In this document: positions 23,594 through 32,994 of the stretch, one piece after another | How positions within the stretch are numbered: position 1 is the first letter of the stretch | Layout: every line of letters starts with the position of its first letter | From: Breviolum minutum Mf 1.05b.01 | Taxonomy: Eukaryota > Sar > Dinophyceae > Suessiales > Symbiodiniaceae | Direction: 5' to 3' | Assembly (NCBI GenBank): GCA_000507305.1 | Contig: DF239042.1 | Coordinates: forward strand, 223,327 to 287,326 | DNA length: 64,000 nucleotides | Made by a program: the position numbers and the translations under genes | Notes under the pieces: model-generated | Seen by the model: only the letters and a program-made list of their open reading frames with translations | Database searches by the model: none | What the model was told of the DNA's origin: nothing

Positions 23594-23700
23594 CTAGTTG
23601 GTGGTTGAACCAACCCATCTGAAAAATATGAGTCAAAATGGGTTCATCTTCCCCAATTTTCGGGTTGAAAATAAAAAATACATTTGAAACCACCACCCAG
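23594..23700. mobile_element. MITE family A, copy 8
   Basis: CTAGTTGGTGGTTGAACC left and TTTGAAACCACCACCCAG right; full length. Lies inside the intron upstream of the 23.5-kb exon, 10 nt from its acceptor. Confidence 0.85.
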
Positions 23701-23956
23701 ATAAGGGCTGCTTTTAAATAGGCCGTTTGGCCAAAATTGGGTGACGAAATAATTCTCGTTGATGAAAATTTGAGGAATAGAAAAGAACGGTCCAAAAGTC
23801 GTGGGGATTTTCTGGCAACATTTGTCTGGAGAGAAACCTGGCTGTGGAGCTTCCAAGATCCAGCCGTATTTGCTTTTTCCCCAATAGCGATAAGCTTGGG
23901 GTCTTACATGGATAAGGCGGCCGGGCGCCGCGCATGCACCGGAAAAAAAATCACCC

Positions 23957-24460
23957 AGGATGTCTCGGTCTTGTCTCGGTGATGTCTCGGTCGTGTCTCG
24001 GTCTTGTCTCTGTCTTTTTTGGTGATGTCTCGGTGTTGTTTTGGTGTTGTCTCGGTCTTGTCTCGGCCATGTCTCGGTGTTGTTTTGGTCTCGGTGATAC
24101 CTCGGTCAGGTCTCGGTCGTGTCTCTGTCTTTTTTGGATGATGTCTCGGTGTTGTTTTGGTGATGTCTCTGTGATGTCGTCTTGTCTCTGTGTTGGCTCG
24201 GTGATGTCTCGGTGTTGTTTTGGTGATGTTTCTGTGATGTCTCAGTCATGTCTCGGTCGTCTCTCGGTCGTGTCTCGGTCTTGTCTCTGTCTTTTTTTGG
24301 TGATGTCTAGTTGTTGTTTTGGTGTTGCTTTGTTGGTTTTTGGGTGGTGTTTGGGGGATCTTTCAGTGATGCGTTGGTCGTTGGCGACGTAACGGGCACG
24401 TTTCGGTGAAGTCTCCGTGATGTGTGGTGATGGTGCTGTGATGTTTATGATGATGAGTGG
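23957..24460. repeat. 12-bp minisatellite array 1 (TGTCTCGGTGAT-like)
   Basis: About 500 bp of degenerate TGTCTCGGTGAT / TGTCTCGGTCTT units, loosening to TGTTTTGGTGAT at the right. Antisense frames give His/Arg/Thr-rich proteins (RHHRDITETSP type), but codon composition simply follows the repeat. Confidence 0.9.
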
Positions 24461-24590
24461 GTGATAGCTTGGTGTTGTGTCGTTGATGTTGCAGTGCTGT
24501 TTTTTTTGCTTTGGTGCTGGTGTTTTGATTTTTTGGTGATGATGGGTTTCTAAGCAAAACCTCAAATTCCAATTTTTGTAGACTGTGCAC

Positions 24591-24637
24591 CTTTGCGCGT
24601 AGCTGTGGCCCATATGTTGACGGATGATGCTTCAAGA
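24591..24637 (-). CDS. 47-bp exon between two minisatellite arrays
   Basis: The acceptor AATTTTTCAG and donor CGCAAAG|GTGCAC bracket a frame LEASSVNIWATATRK (phase 1 in, 1 out). Phase 1 out fits the phase 2 start of the exon at 23583. If correct, the introns on both sides are largely minisatellite. Confidence 0.5.
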
Positions 24638-24654
24638 CTGAAAAATTCATGCTC

Positions 24655-25800
24655 TCGGACATGTCTCGGCCGTGTCTCGGTCTTGTCTCCGTGATGTGTC
24701 AGTCTTGGTTTTGTGTTGCTTGGGTGATGTCTCGGGGTGTCACGGTGATGTCTCGGTCTTGTTTTCGTAATGCGTTGCTGATGTCTCGCGGATGTCGCGA
24801 TGATGTTTCGGTGACCCCTCGAGTGTTGTTTCGCTGGTGTCATGTTGATGTCTCGGTCTTGTTTCTGTAAAGCTTGGCTGATGTCTCGGTGATGTCTCAA
24901 TGACGTTTCGGTGGTGTCTGAGTGATGTCACCGTGATGTCTTTGGTGATGTCTCCGTCTTGTTTTGGTTTTGTCTCGGTGGTGTCTCAGAGATGTTTTGG
25001 CGATGTCTCGGTGATGTCTCGGTGTTGTTTCGGTATAGTTGGTGATGTTTTATATGTTTCCGGGAGGTCTCGGTTGTGTGGGGTGCTGTGTGAGTGATGT
25101 GTGGGTCTTGTTTCGGTGATGCTTTGCCGATGTCTCGGGAATGTCGCGGCGACGTCTCTGTGATGTTTCAAATGTGTCTCAGCGATGTTTCAGTGATGTG
25201 TTGGTGATGTTTTTTGTAATGTCTCGGTGTTGTTTCGGTGGTGTGTCAGTGATGTCTCGGTGATGTCCCGGGTTTGTGTCAGTGATGTGTCGGTCTGGTT
25301 TGAGTGATGTGTCAGTCATGTGTTGGTCTTGTCTCGGCGATGCTTTGGTGATATGTCGGTGATGTCTCGGCTTTGTGTCAGTGATGTGTTCATTGTTTGA
25401 GTGATGTCTCAATGTTGTGCCGGTGGTGTCTCAGTTATGTTTCAGTGATGTCTTGGTGATGCTTTGGTGATGTCTCGGTGATATCTCGGTTATGTTTTGT
25501 TTGTGTTTCATGGATGATTCGGTGATATCTCGGAGATGTTTCAGTGATTCTTTGGTGATGTGTCAAGATGTTTTCGGCATGTGCTAGTAACGTTCTGGTG
25601 ATCTTTAAATGATGTGTCGGTGATGTCTCGGGCGTGTCTCGGTGATGTGTAGTGATTGCCGTGATGTTTTGGTGATATGTGGGTGATGCCTTGGTTTTGT
25701 GTTGGTGATGTCTCTGCTCTGTGTCGGTGATGCTGTGGTGTCTCAGTGATGGGTGGTGATGCTGCGGTGATCGTGATGATATTGTGATGTTTCGGTGATG
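24655..25800. repeat. 12-bp minisatellite array 2 (GTGATGTCTCGG-like)
   Basis: About 1.15 kb of the same unit as array 1, more degenerate (GTGATGTGTCGG, GTGATGTTTCGG). Several long antisense frames arise only from the repeat. Confidence 0.9.
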
Positions 25801-26197
25801 AATACTGATGAACATTTTGAGATTTTTAGTGGGTTCCGAAGAAAAAAGGGTGGCTGTTCGATGTGTCTTTGCTATTGGGGTCGTATGCTGGGCTAATTTT
25901 TGTTAGGGCTCTTTTTTTGAAGATGATTTTGGATAGTTGTGATTGTGAATGATTTAGATGCCACAAATCCGCCAGTTGACATCACGCACCACGTGGTCAT
26001 TTTCGATACGCCCAGGTGCAAATTCCAAAGCCAAAGCATTTAAGATCAAATCGCCAAAGGATTGGGTAGCAGCCAACCAACGACATCCAATATAAGTCAG
26101 CATAGTGGCTACAATGATCCTGAGATGTCAATGGTCATGGTGATGGTTTGGTTTATGATTCCATTCTGCGATGATTTGGTGTGTCATGATGACTTAC

Positions 26198-26262
26198 ACC
26201 AAAACAGCGCTGGAGAATCTTGGTGGAGCTTTCGTCGGACTCTCGGGCCACGATTGCCACGG
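26198..26262 (-). CDS. Exon of an unrecognised gene
   Basis: The acceptor CCCCGCAAAAG and donor TTTTGGT|GTAAGT bracket 65 bp: VAIVARESDESSTKILQRCF G (phase 2 in, 0 out). Strong GC3 bias. The plus strand also carries a protein-like frame (WRILVELSSDSRATIATAF), but only the minus strand has both splice sites. Confidence 0.55.
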
Positions 26263-26424
26263 CTTTTGCGGGGAAAAACCACCCGATGCAAACCCTTCCT
26301 TCCTCAAATACCACCCCAACAAAAAAACAAAAAAACATCCAACAACAACCCCAAAAAAAACAACAAATGAAAAGCTTAGATTTTTTTTCTCGGACAAGTT
26401 TGTCACATCCCTTTTTAAACTTGT

Positions 26425-26541
26425 GCGGTTTCCCAAGGTTCTTCGGGAGTACAACAAAGAGAGACATGAGTGCTCGTGCCAATTGATTCACCGCAACAAT
26501 CTCAATTCGAAGGGTTTCGCCACTATCGTCCAAGACCTCTC
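26425..26541 (-). CDS. Exon candidate upstream of the 26.2-kb exon
   Basis: Minus frame VLDDSGETLRIEIVAVNQLA then RALMSLFVVLPKNLGK, opened by an AG at 26542. Joining after PKNL to the next exon would need a GG donor, so the boundary is unresolved. On the plus strand 26440-26542 has a good acceptor and a GTGAGG donor with frame VLREYNKERHECSCQLIHRN, so strand is uncertain. Confidence 0.4.
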
Positions 26542-26567
26542 AGGTGAGGATCAGCCAAAACCACCCC

Positions 26568-26683
26568 ACCACCAAGGTGGGTGCCGGTTGATCCAGGAAA
26601 ATAAATGGGGATACTAACGAATCATAGCCCCTATAAGTGGAATCATAAGCCCATTTATAACTGGATCCGGGGCCCAACTTGTT
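26568..26683. mobile_element. Short repeat family K, copy 2
   Basis: CCAAGGTGGGTGCC left, GGATCCGGGGCCCAACTT right, with CCCCTATAAGTGG inside. Confidence 0.5.
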
Positions 26684-27837
26684 GCTTGTGAACTTTTTGT
26701 TGGGTGAACACCCTACCGACAGTTTGTTTTTTTGAACTTGGTGAGTACCCAGTCAAAAGAAAGGCTGTCCAAGATGTTTTTTGGGCCGGGCAGGAGATAT
26801 GGGATAAGTAAACTCTGATTTTGAGACACAAGTAAACATCTTGCTGTGAACTTTCCCAAAACAAAACACGTTGCTTCAACATGTGCTTTGTATGCTGAAG
26901 TGAGCTTCTTTTTAAGCCGCTTGGAATTGCAGATATCGAGACTGGGAGCAGAAACATCCACTGCAACAAAAACTTGAGCAGTGAAAAAACGTACGTAACC
27001 TTCCATGAACTACTGGTTGGTTCATATAGGGATCAATCTTTATTTCGGTAGTACAATCCGCTTTAAAACCCAGACAACCATGTTTTTGTTCATTGCTGAT
27101 CTTTGTTTTCCATTGTTCAACTTGCATGTTTTACCCAAAAGGCCTCGTTCAGCATGTCACGTGGTTCCCCACCCATGGGCAAGGATTCCATTGAGTAAAG
27201 ATCACTTGCCAACTGCCAACTATCCCTCACCTAAGTTTGCATGACCAAGTCGACCAGTCTTGGGTAGCCGTCATGTCAATATGACCGGCATTCGTCATGC
27301 ATCCATCATCCATCCCGTTTTCGGAAAATGCAACAAGGTTTTTTTCTGATGCAAAAGGTGGAAAAACGACACACAAACATGACAAGGTGAAGTCATACCT
27401 TTAACGACTAAGGGATCCAATCCTTTTTACTCCAATATGACGTTTGCAAAGTGTACTGCTGTCATATATGTCTTCTCATTTTTTGATCATGGACGGCACA
27501 TCACCACATGAATGCCGACCTAAAAAACGGGTCACTTTGCCTTTGAGGCACTTCGTTCAACATACGTGCGCACCAAAGAAAGACAATGCCCGCCTCAGGA
27601 AAAAGAAAACCATCAAACGTCCTGCGCGAGATAACCCATGAAAAAATGTGGATCAATACTACCCTCTCCAAAAAAACAACCGTTTGCCTTTTGAACATAG
27701 GCCAACTCTGACCAGGGAAGGTCATGTCGTCTTCCAACAATCAATTTTGATCAGTCATTTCTGGTTACACTTGGAGATGTAGGGTTGCTGATATATCAAA
27801 ATCACTATTGGAAGAAACCTACCTCACCAAGACACAG

Positions 27838-27926
27838 AGAAGTTCAGTTTGCTGACAGCCTCAGATTGGACGATTGGTGGAAGGCAGAATTTGAGGAAAA
27901 ACACTTCAAGGAAGCTGAAGCTGAGA
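27838..27926. CDS. Coding-like block, strand unresolved
   Basis: Plus frame HREVQFADSLRLDDWWKAEF then EEKHFKEAEAET ends at GTAAAT and looks strongly protein-like. The minus strand has a fine acceptor (GATTTACAG) and donor (CTTG|GTGAGG) with a hydrophobic frame. No family recognised. Confidence 0.35.
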
Positions 27927-28030
27927 CTGTAAATCTATTATTTCCATTTATATATAGATATGTCTTTCAGTGAAATGCATGACCAACTCATTCTGTAGCA
28001 TGAAGTCAGTTTATTCTATTTTCCATAAAC

Positions 28031-28256
28031 CTGCATCTTCAAAGGTAGAGACCACAAGTATAAATGCGTTTGTTCCTTTTGCAAATGCTTCAAATTCTGA
28101 CAGAACATGTGAAACAACGATGTTACGCTTCGTGACTTCAAACCCAAGGATCCATATTGCACAACTCCAGGTACGGTCCATTGTTCCAATTATCCCATTT
28201 GTCTTGCGAAAACGTACCATCCTGACCAGGTGGAGTGTCAACACTCTCATGCACAC
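28031..28256 (-). CDS. Two exons of an AIG1/GIMAP-like P-loop GTPase domain (partial)
   Basis: Exon 28218-28256 (acceptor GTTGAAAG, donor GATG|GTACGT) reads VHESVDTPPGQDG, a degenerate G3 switch motif (DTPG). Exon 28031-28135 (acceptor GGTTTGAAG, donor GCAG|GTTTAT) reads TKRNIVVSHVLSEFEAFAKG then TNAFILVVSTFEDAG. Phases agree across the 82-nt intron. The order DTPG..D followed by a helix and (N/H)AFILV is characteristic of AIG1-type and related TRAFAC GTPases, which bind GTP and often act at membranes or in immunity-like responses. The P-loop exon was not found, so the family call is moderate. Confidence 0.5.
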
Positions 28257-28449
28257 CTTTCAACAAGTTCAATCAAAATGTTGATGCTCAAGTGAGTGGT
28301 ATAAATATGATTAAATATATGTATAAATCAAGATCCTCAGATGCCCTCATTGTGCAAAACCGCTCCTGTTACAAGTCTCATCAAGTTTCCTATTAGCATC
28401 CAAGAAATAAAATACCTTGCGTTATCTTGTCTTGGTGAGTCTAACGGCA

Positions 28450-28580
28450 TTGCCTAGTCATCGTCGGTAAAAATGTTTCACCCCCGCCTTGTCAAAGACT
28501 TCACGGTGAAACTGCGCATAATTCGTCTGGGCATCATGAACTGCGCCATTCCTCACATGAAGCGAAACGGCAGTGATGAC
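28450..28580 (-). CDS. Coding-like fragment resembling part of the 30.4-kb exon
   Basis: Minus frame VSLHVRNGAVHDAQTNYAQF then HREVFDKAGVKHF and a TGA. The DNA AATTATGCGCAGTTTC and ACCGTGA resembles the exon at 30.4-30.53 kb, but in a different frame, as a decayed duplicate would. Confidence 0.35.
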
Positions 28581-28689
28581 ATTTTTAGACGGTTACCAAA
28601 AGGGTTCAAGTTCCAATAGTTACAACAACACAACGACACTATCACTATCGGTTCTTCGGGACTCCTTTTTTTTGTCGGGACGATTCCAT

Positions 28690-28815
28690 GATGTTGCACA
28701 CATAGCTTCATAGAGAAGCCCTCTTGAAGTCCTTTGTCCTTCCGGTTTCGCCTTTGGAAGCTGAGCCCCCGGAGGATCTCAAGGGCCAGCTTTGTGGACT
28801 GCTTCGTTGAATTGC
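28690..28815 (-). CDS. Coding-like exon, basic
   Basis: Minus frame KLALEILRGLSFQRRNRKDK then GLQEGFSMKLCVQHHG. GC3-rich. Possibly part of the same gene as the GTPase-like exons; boundaries not fixed. Confidence 0.4.
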
Positions 28816-28946
28816 CAGAACGATCTCCTTGTTGCGAAGCTTTTTTAGGACTGCCTCACTTTCTGAAATCGAAGAAAATGGGTTCCGATCTTGGACTTCG
28901 GTCCGTTGCTCCCTCAGTCAGAAACGGGCCTGGAAAGGGGCCTCTA

Positions 28947-29065
28947 AGAGAACAGCCCCCAAGCGAACAGCCCGGCATTACGAGCAGCTTCTTCGAACTT
29001 TGGATCCTTGCATATTTTCATTGGAATGCCAAAAAGCGGCATCGGATTGATGCGAAGCACTTTCA
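28947..29065 (-). CDS. Coding-like exon
   Basis: The acceptor AAATCCTTCAG is followed by KVLRINPMPLFGIPMKICKD then PKFEEAARNAGLFAWGLFS and TAG. Good acceptor and composition; the stop may be intronic. No family recognised. Confidence 0.45.
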
Positions 29066-29533
29066 CTGAAGGATTTTTCATGGTCCATCATGGCCTAGAG
29101 CCCTCCCGAAACTCTCCCGGTCCCTGGTGTGGTTGACGGTGCCTTTGTCGTTTCTGGCCCCAGTGCTTCTTCAAACTGTTCTGTGTTGAGTTGATCATCC
29201 CATCAAACCCATGATGGTGCTGTGGCCGCATTTAGAAATTTAGGCATGTCAAGGAGGCTCCACAAATCTTGCCCCTCTCTGATTACAGCGAAGCCGTCTT
29301 CGCCAAGGGTAAGAACAATCCAAGGTGATACTCTTCAACGCCTTCCTATAAGGACACGGACAGAACCGAAATCGGCGAAAACAGATGTTGCTTGGTGACT
29401 TGCCCAGAGTTTGCTGGAAAAAAACGATCCACCTGGCCATGTCGTCATTTTGTTTCTTATGTTTGGCCTAGTGATGGCCTTGCAGATGTCTGCACAGCCT
29501 CCAGATCCCAATGGTTTCAGCATCTCCAAATTG

Positions 29534-29896
29534 TCAAGAAGCCAGTTCAACCACCTCCTCCACTCGGCCAAACCACAAGGACAAGCATTGGACTCCTTTC
29601 TCATCTGGAGGGCTGCAACACCTCAAAGCCCTGGAGAAGTTCTGTTCGTTAAACTCGATCTGTGGGCCTTCACTTGCCTTGAAAACATAGCTCAGGTGCT
29701 TTCCTTGCTTCACAGCCTCCACAATGTGCCGAGGACAATCCTGAGCCAAATCCAATTTTTCAAGAACCTTCTTCTCAAACTTCTTCAGCTTTTCCTTGGC
29801 TTGCTCCCAAGTTGTGATCTGCTTAAAGTTGAAGTTGCTGTCGCAGTTCAGGAATAAGGACATCTTCAATTTTGGCTCATGTGGCTCTCCCTCCAT
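29534..29896 (-). CDS. Lysine/glutamate-rich coding region
   Basis: An ATG at 29896 opens MEGEPHEPKLKMSLFLNCDS; residues 25-60 are an amphipathic K/E-rich helix (WEQAKEKLKKFEKKVLEKLD), followed by PRHIVEAVKQGKHLSYVFKA. Around 29600 a second frame (LAEWRRWLNWLLDNLEMLKP) takes over, pointing to an intron or frameshift. The leucine-rich antisense frame looks like a shadow. Function unknown. Confidence 0.5.
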   Translation of the reverse strand: MEGEPHEPKLKMSLFLNCDSNFNFKQITTWEQAKEKLKKFEKKVLEKLDLAQDCPRHIVEAVKQGKHLSYVFKASEGPQIEFNEQNFSRALRCCSPPDEKGVQCLSLWFGRVEEVVELAS

Positions 29897-30389
29897 GGCG
29901 TGTGGTAAGGCAAGAAAAGATGCTGGTAGTTATGATAGGAAGTGACAACTGAGTTTCCAAAAACTACGGCATGGTCTGCTTGCTGCGTCATTCAAAGTCG
30001 AATTCTGGACACAAGTTTCTGCAGGTCAAACAAAACTATCCACAAGTTCCATCAAGTTCTCTGCAGCCGCTTCAAGTTGCTGCAACGTCTAAGCCATGCA
30101 ACAGCAGCGAGCAGCAGTTGCGATCGGACTGGTTGGTGACACACCAACTCAAGGATTATTCAGAAGTTGAAAAACTCGGATTATGATGGGGTGATGATGG
30201 GTTGCCCTTCGTCCCTTTGAACATGATTTTTTAAAAGAAAAATATCCACATCCTTTCTGACAGAAACCCACCAACTGAAAAAAAAACTGAGAAGATTTTT
30301 TCCGAAAAAAAAAAAACATGGAAAGGTTTTTTTCAAGTTGTGTCCCTTCTCTTCTAAATTGACCTCCGATAAAATCTGCTAATCAAATC

Positions 30390-30546
30390 ATCCGAAAAAA
30401 AAAAAAAAAAAAAACTACGTCCAAGAGGCACAATGTAGGTGTTCACATAGTACAAAATCATGGATTGGAGCCAGAGATTTAATGACAAGCTCACGGTGCC
30501 AAAGAGGAAACGTGCATAATTCACCTGGCGTGCCAGACTCGGGGGT
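30390..30546 (-). CDS. Exon with a predicted membrane segment
   Basis: After TTACCCCCGAG the minus frame reads LARQVNYARFLFGTVSLSLN then LWLQSMILYYVNTYIVPLG. The second half could span a membrane. It resembles transmembrane segments I associate with dinoflagellate channel-like proteins, but I cannot name the family. Confidence 0.45.
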
Positions 30547-30980
30547 AAGCAACAACATCCCAAAATCTATCATCTTTCGAATTAGGTTTTAGAGATGTTT
30601 GAGATCTTCCAAAGATCTTCCTGTTTGGCGATTTTCTTATCGGCGTGTTCAATGTTGAGATGTATTCGTAAGATTGAGGGATATATCATCAGAGTTTAAC
30701 GACTGTAACACACAGAAGTCTTCAATAACTTCAACTGTATACCATCATAGTGGGTTCCCAAACTTCTAACCCGGAATGTTCTGAAAAACTGTGTGGATTC
30801 ACTATGTTCATCTACAACCCCTCAACAGAAAAAAAAGGATTAAAAAGGCAAGTTCATCTGAGATCACTTTGAATTTGACGAGATCCTATGCCACCCTCTA
30901 GCTATCAGTAAGATATCCACACTTTAAGTTGCTGAAAAAAGAGACTTGTGGCCTCCAGTGACCAAACAAAGAAGCGCAGC

Positions 30981-31116
30981 TACTGTTGATGCTTCAGAAA
31001 TCCTGCTAACCAGTTGATACAGTACGTAGTTACGATAATTTATCCCATTATTTACCACGGGCTTTAGCACCATCCAAGCTGGTTGGCACCGGGATTTCTG
31101 AACCATCAACAACAGT
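30981..31116. mobile_element. MITE family B, copy 6
   Basis: TACTGTTGATGCTTCAGAAATC left, GATTTCTGAACCATCAACAACAGT right; interior keeps TTTATCCCATTATTTACC. Confidence 0.8.
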
Positions 31117-31299
31117 GTTTGTCCTTTTGCTCTGCTTTTCTCTCCATCAAATCCTGAAGATCTCAAGCCCCGAGCCCCTCCGGGAGGAAAATCAAAAAGG
31201 CCCCTCATCGACTCTCAAGTCCGCGCTGGGAAACCCCTGGTTTCCGGCGACTTTTTTGTTGTTCACCAGTCGAAATGTCGGTGTTCTTTTTGTTTGGTG

Positions 31300-31497
31300 C
31301 TTTTTGGGATGTGCGCCATCAAGTGCCAGCCATGAATTGAATTTCGAAATACAAGTTACGCCAATGATCACTTGGCCATTCTTCCAGTCTCTCAGCATCA
31401 ATGCAAAGTTCCTCCAATTGTTGGATATTGCTACCTCAAACAGCTGGTAAAGTTGGTAGTTGTGGCCGAATTTGTCCGGCAGAATTTCGCTTGGAAA
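31300..31497 (-). CDS. Exon of an unrecognised gene
   Basis: An AG at 31498 (ACAACCTCAAG) opens a long frame: FPSEILPDKFGHNYQLYQLF, EVAISNNWRNFALMLRDWKN, GQVIIGVTCISKFNSWLALD GAHP. Aromatic-rich and well ordered, so very likely coding. Donor not identified. It lies between the LRR gene and the 30.4-kb exon on the same strand. Confidence 0.6.
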
Positions 31498-31806
31498 CTT
31501 GAGGTTGTTATGATTTTCAGTCCATCAGGGTTTGAGAAATCAGGGCAATCATCTTGCAGTAGAGAAGGCTTTCAGAGCTTTAGGTTTCTCTTGAAGACTC
31601 TTCACTTATACGAAGAACCGTTCTGACAAGAAGCTCTAGTCAGGTTGGGTTGATCTGTGCTTGTTGCATCAGAAGATGGGCATTCTGGTCAGAATTATTG
31701 ACAAGTTTCCCATCTCTTAGAAGGGGAATCTTCTTTTGGCTGCAAAAAAAAGATGCTTCCCAAGGTCGTTGTTCGATTTCACCCACGGAATCAGCACTTC
31801 AATCGC

Positions 31807-31830
31807 CTACCCCCCCCCCCCCAAGATCGC
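31807..31830. repeat. Poly-C tract
   Basis: Run of twelve C at about 31811-31822, likely to be length-variable. Confidence 0.7.
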
Positions 31831-31922
31831 TGTATTGCCACAAAACACACCCAACTTCAAGCTTGCAAGTTGCAAGTTGATCCGAGATGGACAAAACACA
31901 TCAACGGAAGAAAATTCCACAA

Positions 31923-32028
31923 CTGGTTGGTGGTTGAACCACCCCATCTGAAAAAATATGCTTAAAATGGGTTCATCTTCCCCAATTGTCGGGGTGAACA
32001 TGAAAAAATGTTTGAAACCACCACCTAG
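31923..32028. mobile_element. MITE family A, copy 9
   Basis: CTGGTTGGTGGTTGAACC left, TTTGAAACCACCACCTAG right. Inserted between two minus-strand coding blocks; flanks ACAA/ACAT. Confidence 0.85.
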
Positions 32029-32047
32029 ACATGGCGTTTCCGGCCAT

Positions 32048-32206
32048 CTCATGCCATCTCTTTTGGCCTTCAGCCCAGTTGCAAGTATCTGGAAGTCTTC
32101 GAATCCTTAGCTGGCCAAATGGAGGATTTTTCCTTGCTGGTGTGACATGAGATGTGAATTTTTTTCCCAGGGAACCAATGGCAACATCCAAAATCACTTG
32201 CGGATG
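32048..32206 (-). CDS. Coding-like block
   Basis: Minus frame VILDVAIGSLGKKFTSHVTP then ARKNPPFGQLRIRRLPDTCN and WAEGQKRWHEMAGNA. Mixed charge, plausible protein, but no clean splice sites; ends 20 nt from family A copy 9. Confidence 0.4.
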
Positions 32207-32643
32207 TAACATGTGAAAGACTTTTACCTGGAAAACCCAAATTGATGAAGGTTTGGTAGGTGTGCGTGGATCTGTTTTTGTTCAGTCTTTTCGTGGTATT
32301 AAATGGCAGGTTGTATATGGTCTTTCGGTGGCAAAAACCGCAGTTTCAATGTTGCCACCATGCAAAGAGTGAAGATGAATTTATTGGACCCCGAAACCAC
32401 CAAGTTACGAACAGATTGTTGCTGTATCCCTTAACAAAAAAATAAAAAAATGGTTTTATGAGGCCATCTTAAGGGAGAATGATGTTTTCAATGATGTTTT
32501 CGAAGATTCTAATCCAAACCGCGGCCCTTGTTGGAGGAAGGCATCCATGTTTCTCACTTTTCAGGTCCTGAAAAAAATGGCTGTCAAAGCTGGTCGTCGC
32601 CTAGATGGAAGATCACACAAATGGTCTCAGTATGTTTAAGTAT

Positions 32644-32755
32644 GCTATGGTTGATGGCTGAAATCCTGCAACACCTGGGATGTAAAACACCCGGAAAACA
32701 ATGGGATAAACTAGGCTACCTATCAACTGGTGCAGGATTTCAGCCATCAACAGTA
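32644..32755. mobile_element. MITE family B, copy 7
   Basis: GGTTGATGGCTGAAATCCTG left, CAGGATTTCAGCCATCAACAGTA right; about 110 bp. Confidence 0.8.
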
Positions 32756-32994
32756 TGGTTTGATCAACTATGTGTTTGTCTTTCCGGCCTTCTTGTCTGT
32801 AGTGGTCGAAAATCAGAAGTACAGTAGATTTAGTACTTAAGTACTCCAAAAGAAATTTTGAAATAATACATACAAATACCGTCCGTTCATCATCCCATTT
32901 TGAGAGGCTAAGAGGATCAAGGATTTTTTGCCAAATCCCAGGCTATCTTCAGAAAAATGACATGCCTCCAACACCTTCGATCTTGTTCGTTCAC

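Noticed and set aside
23957..25800. CRISPR-like array
   Set aside because: Units are contiguous 12-bp repeats without unique spacers, and the genome is eukaryotic.
24242..25815. Long His/Arg/Thr-rich open frames antisense to the minisatellite
   Set aside because: They arise because the 12-bp unit is a multiple of three and lacks stops in that frame; composition follows the repeat, not codon bias.
29411..29857. 148-codon plus-strand leucine-rich frame
   Set aside because: It is the antisense shadow of the K/E-rich minus frame, which has better composition.
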